Shown here: positions 1 to 8,182 of the stretch, one piece after another | Layout of the letters: each line of letters starts with the position of its first letter | How positions within the stretch are numbered: the first letter of the stretch is position 1 | Assembly (NCBI GenBank): GCA_002305015.1 | Contig: DBPW01000033.1 | Location: forward strand, 25,034 to 40,230 | Direction: 5' to 3' | Origin: Bacteroidales bacterium UBA1410 | Lineage (GTDB): Bacteria > Bacteroidota > Bacteroidia > Bacteroidales > Dysgonomonadaceae | Length of the DNA: 15,197 nucleotides | Translations under genes and position numbers: made by a program | Notes under the pieces: model-generated | Databases searched by the model: none | What the model was told of the DNA's origin: nothing | Seen by the model: only the letters and a program-made list of their open reading frames with translations

Positions 1-1517
1 TTAAGCCAAGCCGAGATAGCAGCAAAGTTAAATCCATAGCCCGATTCATTCCCCATCGACCAACAGACTACCGAAGGATGGTTCTTATCACGGATAGCCA
101 TTCGCATTGCGCGATCCATGAAAGCTGATGTCCATTCAGGATCGCTTGCCAACATCCCTCTTACTCCATGAGTTTCGATATTTGCCTCATCCATCACATA
201 AAGGCCATACTCATCACAAAGTTCATACCAGCGAGAAACATTCGGATAATGTGACGTGCGAACAGCATTGATATTTGCCTGCTTCATCAAAACAATATCT
301 TGAATCATGCGCTCCTCAGTCATAACCTTGGCCGTATAAGGATCGTGCTCATGCCGATTTACTCCTCTGAATCGTACCGGCTTCCCGTTAACCAAAAATA
401 ACCCGTTTTTTATTTCTATCCTTCTGAAGCCAATTTTAGAAGTAAGTTGTTCAACGATCCTGCCTGTTGAATCATTTAGCGTTAACTGTAATGTATATAA
501 ATAAGGCGTTTCGGCCGTCCATTTCTTAGGATTCCTCACTTTAGCCTCCAACCATCCGAATTTGCGTTTTCCTCTTTGCGGATAACGATCATTCATAATG
601 GAAGCACGATAATTTAGATTCAGTATGGGTTCAACATCCTGCTTGAGATTCATTGGAAACAGGGGATTGTTGTTTTCATCGTACAGTTGAGCCTCTACGG
701 TATATCCTTTCCCTTCCTGCGCTCCATAAACAACAATCGTTGGATCAATTTGCAAAACAGCATCTTCATACTCCTCGTCCAAAATCGTCCGCACCGCATA
801 ATCCTGAATGCGAATATCTTCTGTGGTATACAGAAAAACGGATCGTGGAATACCTCCAAAACGCCACATATCCTGATCTTCGAGATAACTCCCATCCGAA
901 TATTTATATACTTGTACGGCGATTTGATTTTCTCCTTTCTTGAGATAAGACGTTATCCTAAATTCCGAAGGCTCCATGCTTCCTTTACTGAATCCTGCTT
1001 CCTGGCCGTTTATCCAAACATAAAAAGCACTTTGAACTCCTTCGAAATGAATAAAAACTTCTTTGTGATCCCACCCTTTCGAGAGAACAAAAGAGCGGCG
1101 ATAAGAGCCGACAGGATTTCTCTCGTTGAACGTTGTATAGGTATGCTTAGGTTCTGTCGTTACCAAAGGTGGGTGTATTTTAAAAGGGTATCCCGCACTG
1201 ATATAAATAGGGGTACCAAAACCGTTGACCTCCCAATTAGCCGGAACCGGAAAATCAATCCAATCTGAATCATTGAAATCGGTTTTATAAAAATCGATTG
1301 GGCGTTTTTCGGGAATCGGAACCCAATTAAATTTCCACATCCCATCCAACAAAAGCATTCGATCATTTTTAATATCACAGAAGGGAATAAAAGAAGCTCG
1401 AGCAGGTTCACGACGAAACTGCAAAACGTGTTGATTTTCCCATTCGATGTTCTGTCCCATTACATTAAACAAAACGGTATAAATATAGAAAAGTAAGAAA
1501 AAATGCCTTTCCTTCAT
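1..1517 (-). CDS. Exported GH2 beta-galactosidase, LacZ type (5' part; 3' end beyond window)
   Basis: The 505 visible residues are the N-terminal half of a LacZ-like glycoside hydrolase family 2 enzyme; members run to about 1000 residues, so roughly half is missing past the left edge. A hydrophobic export signal covers residues 6-20, ending near MGQ. Next come the sugar-binding jelly roll (about 55-230), an immunoglobulin-like domain (about 235-368) and the start of the TIM barrel. Visible family motifs are GVNRHEHDP (385-393), NAVRTSHYPN (417-426), DEANIETHG (443-451) and SMGNESGYG (487-495), where E491 is the expected acid/base. The nucleophile Glu lies outside the window. It probably removes terminal beta-galactose from a polysaccharide in the periplasm or at the surface. 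The ATG at 1517 places the signal peptide correctly; an in-frame ATG at 1583 would add 22 residues and sit 3 bases after the previous stop. Family assignment is firm; exact substrate is not. Confidence 0.93.
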   Translation of the reverse strand, partial: MKERHFFLLFYIYTVLFNVMGQNIEWENQHVLQFRREPARASFIPFCDIKNDRMLLLDGMWKFNWVPIPEKRPIDFYKTDFNDSDWIDFPVPANWEVNGFGTPIYISAGYPFKIHPPLVTTEPKHTYTTFNERNPVGSYRRSFVLSKGWDHKEVFIHFEGVQSAFYVWINGQEAGFSKGSMEPSEFRITSYLKKGENQIAVQVYKYSDGSYLEDQDMWRFGGIPRSVFLYTTEDIRIQDYAVRTILDEEYEDAVLQIDPTIVVYGAQEGKGYTVEAQLYDENNNPLFPMNLKQDVEPILNLNYRASIMNDRYPQRGKRKFGWLEAKVRNPKKWTAETPYLYTLQLTLNDSTGRIVEQLTSKIGFRRIEIKNGLFLVNGKPVRFRGVNRHEHDPYTAKVMTEERMIQDIVLMKQANINAVRTSHYPNVSRWYELCDEYGLYVMDEANIETHGVRGMLASDPEWTSAFMDRAMRMAIRDKNHPSVVCWSMGNESGYGFNFAAISAWL

Positions 1518-1586
1518 CTCATTGTCTTTTAATAAATTAATCTTTATCCATCCCATTATACTTCTCTGATCCCATTTTATCATTAT

Positions 1587-4500
1587 TTACTGAACAGTTA
1601 AATCGCTTAACCATAAGCCTTTCATATCATCTGCTGATAATTGAATCTTATAATGTCCTGCGTTGATGTATCCACCTGTATCGGTACTAAGGGTTCTTTT
1701 TTTTTCTCTTGCTACCGGAAAAGTAATTACATCATCCTTAAATATACTACCATCTGCACCTATTATTTTAATTCTTACATCTTTAGGATTCTCATTCACA
1801 TTCATAAAACCAAATCTTAGTGCATACTTATTAGCAACACCTGCCGAAATATTCCATTCAATACAACCTGCTTTGCTATCTGAAAAAGCAATAAAAGATT
1901 CATCCTTGATTGTTTTTTCTTCATATTGACCGTTTATTTTTGCGTGTTTTGCTCGATAGATTGTGGCAGGTCTTTTCTCTTCTCCCTCAGGTAAAGAGTC
2001 AAGAGGTGTTTTAGCCACTCTTTTTATATTTTTCCAAGACCATTCACTTACAGAAGACAAAATCTGAGGACAGATTTCCGACTTTTTTGAGGCTATAGCT
2101 ATAGCCGAAATAACAGCCTGCCCTGTCTTAACTTCAGGAAACGATATTTTCATCGCCCCTCCTTCCACTTTGGCCTGCACAACGTGTTTAAATGCAGTAT
2201 CATGTCCACCTTCAGCCCAAATATCCAGATCGTCGATATAAACCGAATCGTTGATGGCAACATCAAAAATCCGATATCCTTCGCAATCGCTATTCCCTGC
2301 ATTTCCGTACCAAGGCTCAACAAAATAAAGTTCAACACGATACTCCCCATCGGGAAGAGGAAAATAATAGGCTAACTTATGCCGTCCGTAGCGAAAAGTG
2401 CCAAATAACTCCCAATCCTTCGTTCCCTTTATCGGATCGTTCGTAGAACGCTGACTCGCTTGATAAGGATTGATCCCTTCGTAATCGTTGACCCATGAAG
2501 TCGACCCCCAACCATTGGCTTCTTTTTTTGCTTTGTCGCCTTCCCATCTTTGACCGTATTGATCTACATACAAATCTCCTCCACAATTTATACGATAGAT
2601 ATAATGATATCCTTCTTGAGGTGCCAACAAAGGCTTCAAATCTTGATAAAATTGGTCAAAACGGGGAGATTTTGGCAAATGATCCAACACAATATAATCT
2701 TCTATCATACGTTTTCCATCAACGTAACCCACTGCATAAAGTACATTGTATTTAATGTTCACATTATTCCACTCAAAATGCGTACCTATCGGACCTTTCT
2801 TCAATCTTCCCAGCGATTCCGAGTGTATATCATTAAATAACTCTACTTCATCGCAATTCGAAAAAACCCTGATTCCACTTTTTACTCCGGGAGTTTTCCA
2901 TCGATCCGTCCATGTGTGAGATACAATATACACCATGGGATCTTTCTTAGCCGAAACATAATTCGCCTTGTATAGGTAATAAGCATCTACGGGTTCTCCC
3001 CACGAGGTTAACAAACCTTTATAATTAACAGGACCTATCTTGTCAATGATACGATACCCTTCATCAGGTTGTTTTCTACCGGGATTATCGTGCGAATTGA
3101 AAAGCCATAAAAAGTGACCACAGCAGCTATCTTTCACCGATTCGGCCAAACGGATTTTTTTTTCAAACAACAAGCACATGTTATCTTCGCTCCATATCCC
3201 CTGAGGATCGAAATCACCTTCGGAATGCAAATCGATGGAACGCCAAGCACCGTATTCGCCATTCAACAACTGTTTCTTTAGTTCATCGGCATACTTGTCG
3301 GGATCACCACCATAGGTTCCTGACCAATTTTGAGGCACATCCCAGTCTGTTCCCTCTCCTCCATTGCATGTGGTTATGATCCGCTGATCACGAGCAGTGG
3401 AATCCATCTCACGAATAATTTCAACACATTCTTCCGCAAATTCTTTGGGTAAAACACTTTCATTTTGTAATCCCCACATAATGATGGAAGGAGAATTGCG
3501 CCTTTCCTTGATCCATTGACGAAGCAGTGCTTTAAAATTATTTCTAAAATCAGGAGTATCGTACCAAATATGGGCTGAAAATTGCGGCCAGAATAAAATA
3601 CCATTTTCGTTCCAATAGTGCTGATACAACAAATTGTGAGGCTGATGTGCGTCTCTAAATGCATTGAAACCCGCGTTTTTGATCTGTTTCACCCGCGAAA
3701 GAATCTGTTCTTTCGAAAAAGCATGCGACTGACCAAATAGATGCTCGTATTCACAAATACCGTTTAAAAACACCTTTTCCCCATTAAGTCTAAACGTTGG
3801 ATCTTTATCTTTTCTGTGAAGCGGCCAACTGACTGTCCGAATGCCATAAGGTGTGGTGAGTTCATCGGTAGTTTTTCCGCCTCTTTTTATCATAGATGCT
3901 AACTGATAGAGGTAAGGATCGTCGTTCGACCACAAATGTGGATTTTTAATCTCCGGACTGATTTGTTTTACTATCTTGGTTTCTCCCGGTTGAAGGGTAA
4001 TGGTGTCCGAAAGTCGAAAAACGGCAATGCCGTTATCATCGTTCAGTTTGCTAACTAATTCAAAAGTTTCCGGTGTGGAGCCATAATTTTTAATCTCGGT
4101 TTCAATAGGTAAGTATGAAGTATCGGTATTCCAAATATGGACGCCGAAAGGTTCTATGCGAATTTTGTCTGTGATTTCCAGTGTTACAGGCCTAAATATT
4201 CCAAAGGGCTGCGACCCTTCAGAAAATCCCCATTCAGATGAGCAACCACCACAAACCCAAGGCATATCGGTAATGAAAGAAGGGTGTTCTACCTTAACAG
4301 CGATCACGTTTTCTGCTCCTGTTTTTATAGCATCTGTCACGTTCACCGTAAAAGTCGTTCTTCCCCCTAAAAACCTACCAAAATTTTTTCCGTTTACATA
4401 TACGGTAGCATAAGTTCCCACTCCATCAAAGCGAATAAAAAAATGCTTATCGGAATCGTTATTGGGTAAAAAGAATGTTTTTCTGTACCAAGCATTTCCG

Positions 4501-5798
4501 TGTCTGTTCGCGTGTATCAACTGCCGGTATCCTCCATAATCATCCCAATTGTGAGGGATATTTACTTTTTCCCAACTCCCATCAACAACAAAGGTATCAT
4601 ATTCATTGCTGTTTTCACCGGAAGCAACGGAGTACCAATCGTTGTTTAGCGAAACAATTTCCCGTCTACCTTTTTGATCAGGTTCAGGAAAACGAACTGT
4701 TGATCTTCCCATAGGCTTAGATACAGCTAAGGCAATACCCCGCTGATCATGTTCGTTCACAGCGCAATAAAAATGATAAACTACGCCGTTATGTTTTATG
4801 ACAGACGATTTATGGGCAAACAAATTATCGTAATCTTTTGAAGGGATAATGAGATCGTCTCCATTCCAGTCTGTCCAGTTGACCAAATCATATGAACAGG
4901 CAAAGGTGTTGAACGCTTTATATTTCCTTGATGAACGAAAAGCACTGAAATAAAACATCACATACACATCTCCGATTTTCTGTATATGGGCATCTCCCGT
5001 GATCCCTTCCTCGTGAGAAAAAACAGGATTATTTTTATAGCGTTCCCAATGAATCATGTCATCCGACAACGCGATACCTATCCTCTCTGCCTTAACTTTA
5101 GTTTCCGGATGAATACCGGCTGCATTGTAAAACATAACAAAGGGCTTGCCTAATGTATTAGACTTATCCCAAAACACGCTGCTCTTGTACTGAGTAATCT
5201 TCTCAAACCATTGCGCATCTTTATCGTCTGGTGAAAGAATCGGTTTATCCAAACTCTTCCATTCATGAGGTAAAGAAGGGTCCTTTTCAGTAAAAGCCAG
5301 CCCAATTTTCAAAGGTGCAGTCTCGTATCCGGGTTTGTCTCCACCAATATATGTCATCCAATATTTATTCTTAAAGGCATTGAAAGTATAATTGCCTCCC
5401 CACGTATTTTCTTCCAATGCAACAAAACCGCCTCGTTGGTTTTTATCCCATCCTTTTTCCCGAAAAGAAAGAACTTTACCCAAGGTTTCCCACTGCAACA
5501 AATCATCACTCTCTGCCAGCCATGTTTCATATCCTCTTCCATCTTTTCCCGATTTGCCGTCGTAAACCAGATAAGTCATATACCATTTATCGCCTTTGCG
5601 AAATACCGAAGGACAATCCACTTTATAATTATTAGTAGTTGGAGCAATGACTAAGCCGTATTTGTAAGGGGTTTTGATTTCTTCGTAGATCTCTTCCATT
5701 TTGGATTGAGAAATCGTAGATTGTGCAGCCAAAAATCCGCAAATCGCAAAAAACCAAACGGCGAATATCAGTCTTAAATGTATTTTTACTTTATTCAT
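1587..5798 (-). CDS. Exported multidomain glycosidase: GH43-like propeller + GH2 + malectin-like domain + C-terminal beta domain
   Basis: This 1403-residue protein carries two apparently catalytic modules. Residues 1-26 form an export signal without a proper lipobox. Residues about 45-365 look like a five-bladed beta-propeller of the GH43/GH32 superfamily, with repeated blade-type patterns (for example WYMTYLVYD at 72-80 and ALSDDMIHWERY at 243-254) and candidate acidic residues D61, E238 and D269. Residues about 380-1040 are a complete GH2: jelly roll, Ig-like domain and TIM barrel, with acid/base E780 in GLQNES and nucleophile E848 in GEYGAW. Residues about 1064-1238 resemble malectin (YRINCGG at 1068-1074, GEYRVELYF at 1151-1159, RIFDVAIND at 1176-1184). 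Residues about 1250-1403 are a beta-rich, possibly carbohydrate-binding domain. The GH2 specificity (beta-galactosidase, glucuronidase or other) cannot be fixed. The start overlaps the end of the activation-protein gene by 8 bases, which ties it to the methyltransferase genes. Confidence 0.88.
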   Translation of the reverse strand: MNKVKIHLRLIFAVWFFAICGFLAAQSTISQSKMEEIYEEIKTPYKYGLVIAPTTNNYKVDCPSVFRKGDKWYMTYLVYDGKSGKDGRGYETWLAESDDLLQWETLGKVLSFREKGWDKNQRGGFVALEENTWGGNYTFNAFKNKYWMTYIGGDKPGYETAPLKIGLAFTEKDPSLPHEWKSLDKPILSPDDKDAQWFEKITQYKSSVFWDKSNTLGKPFVMFYNAAGIHPETKVKAERIGIALSDDMIHWERYKNNPVFSHEEGITGDAHIQKIGDVYVMFYFSAFRSSRKYKAFNTFACSYDLVNWTDWNGDDLIIPSKDYDNLFAHKSSVIKHNGVVYHFYCAVNEHDQRGIALAVSKPMGRSTVRFPEPDQKGRREIVSLNNDWYSVASGENSNEYDTFVVDGSWEKVNIPHNWDDYGGYRQLIHANRHGNAWYRKTFFLPNNDSDKHFFIRFDGVGTYATVYVNGKNFGRFLGGRTTFTVNVTDAIKTGAENVIAVKVEHPSFITDMPWVCGGCSSEWGFSEGSQPFGIFRPVTLEITDKIRIEPFGVHIWNTDTSYLPIETEIKNYGSTPETFELVSKLNDDNGIAVFRLSDTITLQPGETKIVKQISPEIKNPHLWSNDDPYLYQLASMIKRGGKTTDELTTPYGIRTVSWPLHRKDKDPTFRLNGEKVFLNGICEYEHLFGQSHAFSKEQILSRVKQIKNAGFNAFRDAHQPHNLLYQHYWNENGILFWPQFSAHIWYDTPDFRNNFKALLRQWIKERRNSPSIIMWGLQNESVLPKEFAEECVEIIREMDSTARDQRIITTCNGGEGTDWDVPQNWSGTYGGDPDKYADELKKQLLNGEYGAWRSIDLHSEGDFDPQGIWSEDNMCLLFEKKIRLAESVKDSCCGHFLWLFNSHDNPGRKQPDEGYRIIDKIGPVNYKGLLTSWGEPVDAYYLYKANYVSAKKDPMVYIVSHTWTDRWKTPGVKSGIRVFSNCDEVELFNDIHSESLGRLKKGPIGTHFEWNNVNIKYNVLYAVGYVDGKRMIEDYIVLDHLPKSPRFDQFYQDLKPLLAPQEGYHYIYRINCGGDLYVDQYGQRWEGDKAKKEANGWGSTSWVNDYEGINPYQASQRSTNDPIKGTKDWELFGTFRYGRHKLAYYFPLPDGEYRVELYFVEPWYGNAGNSDCEGYRIFDVAINDSVYIDDLDIWAEGGHDTAFKHVVQAKVEGGAMKISFPEVKTGQAVISAIAIASKKSEICPQILSSVSEWSWKNIKRVAKTPLDSLPEGEEKRPATIYRAKHAKINGQYEEKTIKDESFIAFSDSKAGCIEWNISAGVANKYALRFGFMNVNENPKDVRIKIIGADGSIFKDDVITFPVAREKKRTLSTDTGGYINAGHYKIQLSADDMKGLWLSDLTVQ
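5791..5798 (-). other. 8-base overlap joining the corrinoid genes to the glycosidase genes
   Basis: The ATG of the 1403-residue glycosidase (5798-5796) lies before the TAA of the activation-protein gene (5793-5791). The two genes are therefore on one transcript and probably coupled in translation, which links the methyl-transfer module directly to an exported polysaccharide-degrading enzyme. Confidence 0.85.
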
Positions 5799-6492
5799 GA
5801 ATTAATTTTCTATAAATGCATGTTTGATTATTACATATTTTGCATCCGTATTTATATCTTCTCAGATTTTTACCGATTCCGATAATGCCACTTACCGATT
5901 TTATCGGTGACATAAGACACGTCTTGCTTAGGGTTATGCCCGTCGGATTATCTCCGATCAACTGAAACAATATCTTCTGATCCGATACATCCCAATTGCA
6001 GTAACCCGGACTATAACGGTTACTGATTTTCAATCCTTCTTTACCCATTGATTCCGCGAGATTAAGCCAGATAGTGTTCATGGCATTTTCAACTGTCAAC
6101 GAACCAATCGCATCCACAAGGTATGCCTCCATCCAATCGCCTTCATGATTCAATTTCCCGGTTATTTCAGAAAAATCGGGACCAGCCGTGCAAAGAAAAA
6201 GCGCTATATACGAAGCATCTTTCAAGTACCTTGAAATTTGCTTCCCGACATGCAGGGTAAAATCATCAATTTTTACTACACCTGCTGTTGGTAATACCGG
6301 CTCATTTTTCTTTATGACGTATCCCCCACAAATACCTTGCAAGTTATCCAACTTCTCAAGAACATGTTCTGTAAAAACTACTGCAGGATGTTCTTTATCC
6401 AATCCTGACGATTGTACATATTCAAGAACCTCGTTCATCGTTGGGGCTACTTCACGAAAAGAAAACCGAAAATGCTGAAATGAACCGATCAT
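5791..6492 (-). CDS. Stand-alone B12-dependent methionine synthase activation-domain-like protein
   Basis: The 233-residue product resembles the SAM-binding reactivation domain of cobalamin-dependent methionine synthase (MetH), but without any other MetH domain. The clearest signature is RYSPGYCNWDVSDQ (159-172) followed by MSPIKSVSGIIG (194-205), which correspond to the SAM-binding segments of that domain. A C-terminal cysteine cluster, C217-x2-C220-x4-C225, is not part of classical MetH and could bind a metal or an iron-sulfur centre. No signal peptide is seen, so it should be cytoplasmic. Its gene overlaps the upstream URO-D methyltransferase gene by 4 bases (ATGA) and the downstream glycosidase gene by 8 bases. 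Similar proteins occur beside corrinoid methyltransferases in anaerobes, and the inferred job is to return the oxidised corrinoid protein of this operon to its active state, using SAM as methyl donor. No RamA/RACo-type ferredoxin activator is visible nearby. Confidence 0.82.
   Translation of the reverse strand: MIGSFQHFRFSFREVAPTMNEVLEYVQSSGLDKEHPAVVFTEHVLEKLDNLQGICGGYVIKKNEPVLPTAGVVKIDDFTLHVGKQISRYLKDASYIALFLCTAGPDFSEITGKLNHEGDWMEAYLVDAIGSLTVENAMNTIWLNLAESMGKEGLKISNRYSPGYCNWDVSDQKILFQLIGDNPTGITLSKTCLMSPIKSVSGIIGIGKNLRRYKYGCKICNNQTCIYRKLIHE
6489..6492 (-). other. ATGA stop/start overlap
   Basis: The TGA of the zinc methyltransferase gene and the ATG of the activation-protein gene share bases, a sign of translational coupling. 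It supports the two proteins being made in linked amounts and belonging to one pathway. Confidence 0.85.
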
Positions 6493-7493
6493 CTACCATT
6501 CCCCTTAATTTTGTCATAATATCTTCCAACAACTTCAAAAAAAGCGCGAATATTTTCAAGAGGCGTATGCGGGGGAATATCACAACCACTCGAAATTACA
6601 AAATTGGCATATTTTTTAGTTCGTTCTAGTAAATCAGCAGTAACTTCTCGAACCGTATTCGGATCGGATTGTTTGAAAACACAAACCGGGTCTATATTTC
6701 CCATTACAATTTTATCGGAAGGACATTCCTGCAACACTTCCACCATATCCACTGCATTGCCAAAATGCAACGCATGCGCACCGCTTGCGATCATGGCATG
6801 TGTACACTGACCCGTATTCCCACAATTGTGTAGAATAACCGTAAAATCATCATCCTGCACAGCATTTACAATCTTTTTCACGAAATCTGACGAATACATA
6901 TTGCAATCCTCATCAGATAACAATCCTGCCGCAGGTTCAGCTATAACAACACCGGCCGTTCCCATTTTTTTCAGCTCTGTACAATACCGGATCAAAAATT
7001 CCGTGCATTTCGAAAGCAACAACAAAATCGTTTCGGGTTCAGTATATATCGAAATCATGATTTCCGACATATCGTATAATCTACCCGCAAGGGAAAAAGG
7101 ACCTATACATCCCGAAAATACCGGTTTATCCGTAATATTCTCTGCAGCCAATTTATTGGCTTTCAAATATTCTTTCACACGACCTTGTCCTAAATCAGGA
7201 ATGGACAACTCCTCCACATCAGCTGCACTTTTTAATAATCTGCCCTTAACGGTAGGTATCTCATCTTCCGGCATAATGATTTCTGCACCGAACGCCTCTG
7301 CCTCTACCGTTAAATCCATGATAGCCGTACAGCCCGAGGTGTTAAATTCATCCGATACTGCTTTCATAGCCTCATACTGAATTTTTCCATCTGAGACAGC
7401 ATCCTTTACCGTTTTCCCGATCAATTCGATTCCCGGATGCGTGACAAAGGGTAAAGCCATGCATTTTTTCATTTTCTGTTTTCCTTCTCCCAT
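6489..7493 (-). CDS. URO-D family corrinoid-dependent methyltransferase (MtaA/MtbA type)
   Basis: The 334-residue product has the uroporphyrinogen-decarboxylase fold as used by methylcobamide methyltransferases. The zinc site typical of MtaA/MtbA/CmuA is complete: H222 and C224 in LHNCGNTG (221-228), and C304 in SSGCDIPPHTP (301-311). True heme-pathway decarboxylases lack this H-x-C...C site. In methylotrophic archaea such enzymes move the methyl group from a corrinoid protein to coenzyme M. A Bacteroidota cell is not expected to make coenzyme M, so the acceptor here is probably another thiol or tetrahydrofolate (inference). It follows the corrinoid protein gene after one base and overlaps the activation-protein gene by 4 bases, so the three are likely co-translated. 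An in-frame ATG at 7472 has a purine-rich GGAGAAGGA nine bases upstream and may be the true start, giving 327 residues. It is cytoplasmic. Confidence 0.9.
   Translation of the reverse strand: MGEGKQKMKKCMALPFVTHPGIELIGKTVKDAVSDGKIQYEAMKAVSDEFNTSGCTAIMDLTVEAEAFGAEIIMPEDEIPTVKGRLLKSAADVEELSIPDLGQGRVKEYLKANKLAAENITDKPVFSGCIGPFSLAGRLYDMSEIMISIYTEPETILLLLSKCTEFLIRYCTELKKMGTAGVVIAEPAAGLLSDEDCNMYSSDFVKKIVNAVQDDDFTVILHNCGNTGQCTHAMIASGAHALHFGNAVDMVEVLQECPSDKIVMGNIDPVCVFKQSDPNTVREVTADLLERTKKYANFVISSGCDIPPHTPLENIRAFFEVVGRYYDKIKGNGR
7482..7490 (-). promoter_or_regulatory. Possible ribosome-binding site favouring an internal start
   Basis: The minus strand reads GGAGAAGGA, followed nine bases later by an ATG at 7472-7470. 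This is the most Shine-Dalgarno-like sequence I noticed ahead of a start in the window. It lies within the first codons of the URO-D methyltransferase if that gene starts at 7493. It argues for the shorter product that begins MKKCMALPF. Bacteroidota rely little on Shine-Dalgarno pairing, so the support is modest. Confidence 0.35.
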
Positions 7494-7494
7494 G

Positions 7495-8169
7495 TTATGA
7501 ACGATATACCGATTCCAACCATTTTATTCCTTCCTGCGGATTTCTCCCATATGCATCTGCACCGATCGATTCAGCAAACTCTGCCGAAAGGGGCGCACCC
7601 CCAACGATGACTTTTGTTTTTGGGGAAACCATTTTAATAGCCTCAATAACAGGCTTAATATTGATCATGGTGGTACTAAGCAATGCCGAAATTCCTACAG
7701 GAGCACCGGGATATTCCTTTACCTTGTTTACAAATGCATCGATTTTCACATCTACCCCTAAATCGATTACTTCCCAACCTGCTCCTTCAATCATCATTCC
7801 CACCAAATTTTTGCCGATATCATGCAAATCGCCAAAAACCGTCCCCAAAATAAATACACCCTTACGTTTCACTGAACCATCTGCAAAATAAGGTTTTAAA
7901 TGTGCCATGGATGCATTCATCGCTTTTGCAGACAATAACATTTGAGGAACAAAAATCTTTTTTTCGGAAAATTTTTGCCCCACTTTATCCATCGCCGCAA
8001 TGAGGGCTTCATTTAATATCTCATCCGGTGTTATGCCTGACTCAAGAGCCTCACGGGTGATTTCATCTGCACCCGGCATCCCTTTCATTTGAGGTGGGTA
8101 AGGCGATTCAAGATTGATTTTCCCGAATTCCACACATTCAAACAATGTATTCAATAATTCCGATTTCAT
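7495..8169 (-). CDS. Corrinoid (B12-binding) methyl-carrier protein, MtaC/MetH-like
   Basis: This 224-residue protein has the two-domain layout of methyltransferase corrinoid carriers. A helical cap domain covers about residues 1-95 (ITPDEILNEALIAAMDKVG at 46-64, VPQMLLSAKAMNA at 74-86), and a Rossmann-like B12 domain covers about 102-222. The B12 domain carries GDLHDIGKNLVGMM (113-126), in which H116 is the lower cobalt ligand of the DxHxxG motif, then SALLST (161-166) and GGAP (190-193), which surround the nucleotide tail. It should carry a methyl group between a substrate-specific methyltransferase and the zinc methyltransferase encoded one base downstream. The reading frame is open to a TTG at 8181, but I use the ATG at 8169, which gives a family-typical N terminus and lies 13 bases after the symporter stop. 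It is cytoplasmic. The family is clear; the methyl donor is not shown by this protein. Confidence 0.93.
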   Translation of the reverse strand: MKSELLNTLFECVEFGKINLESPYPPQMKGMPGADEITREALESGITPDEILNEALIAAMDKVGQKFSEKKIFVPQMLLSAKAMNASMAHLKPYFADGSVKRKGVFILGTVFGDLHDIGKNLVGMMIEGAGWEVIDLGVDVKIDAFVNKVKEYPGAPVGISALLSTTMINIKPVIEAIKMVSPKTKVIVGGAPLSAEFAESIGADAYGRNPQEGIKWLESVYRS

Positions 8170-8182
8170 TTTATCATTCAAC

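Noticed and set aside
687..1268. Open frame of 193 codons on the plus strand
   Set aside because: It lies opposite the LacZ-type GH2 gene, whose minus-strand translation carries all the family motifs; the plus-strand product has no recognisable pattern.
1518..1586. Terminator or promoter between the two GH2 genes
   Set aside because: The 69-base gap is AT-rich, but I see no stable hairpin with a T run and no clear Bacteroidota -33/-7 promoter pair; part of it may even be coding if the in-frame ATG at 1583 is used.
6826..7380. Open frame of 184 codons on the plus strand
   Set aside because: It is antisense to the MtaA-type methyltransferase and its composition looks like reverse translation of that gene.
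6489..7493. Heme-pathway uroporphyrinogen decarboxylase (HemE) for the 334-residue protein
   Set aside because: The H-x-C...C zinc site and the directly adjoining corrinoid protein gene point to a methyltransferase rather than heme synthesis.
7495..8169. Fragment of a broken methionine synthase (MetH) gene, with the activation-domain gene as its other piece
   Set aside because: The corrinoid and activation genes are separated by a full-length zinc methyltransferase gene, each has clean start and stop codons with short overlaps or gaps, and no homocysteine- or folate-binding MetH domains occur here.
8170..8181. TTG start at 8181 for the corrinoid protein
   Set aside because: An ATG four codons downstream gives a family-typical N terminus, and no ribosome-binding signal supports the TTG.
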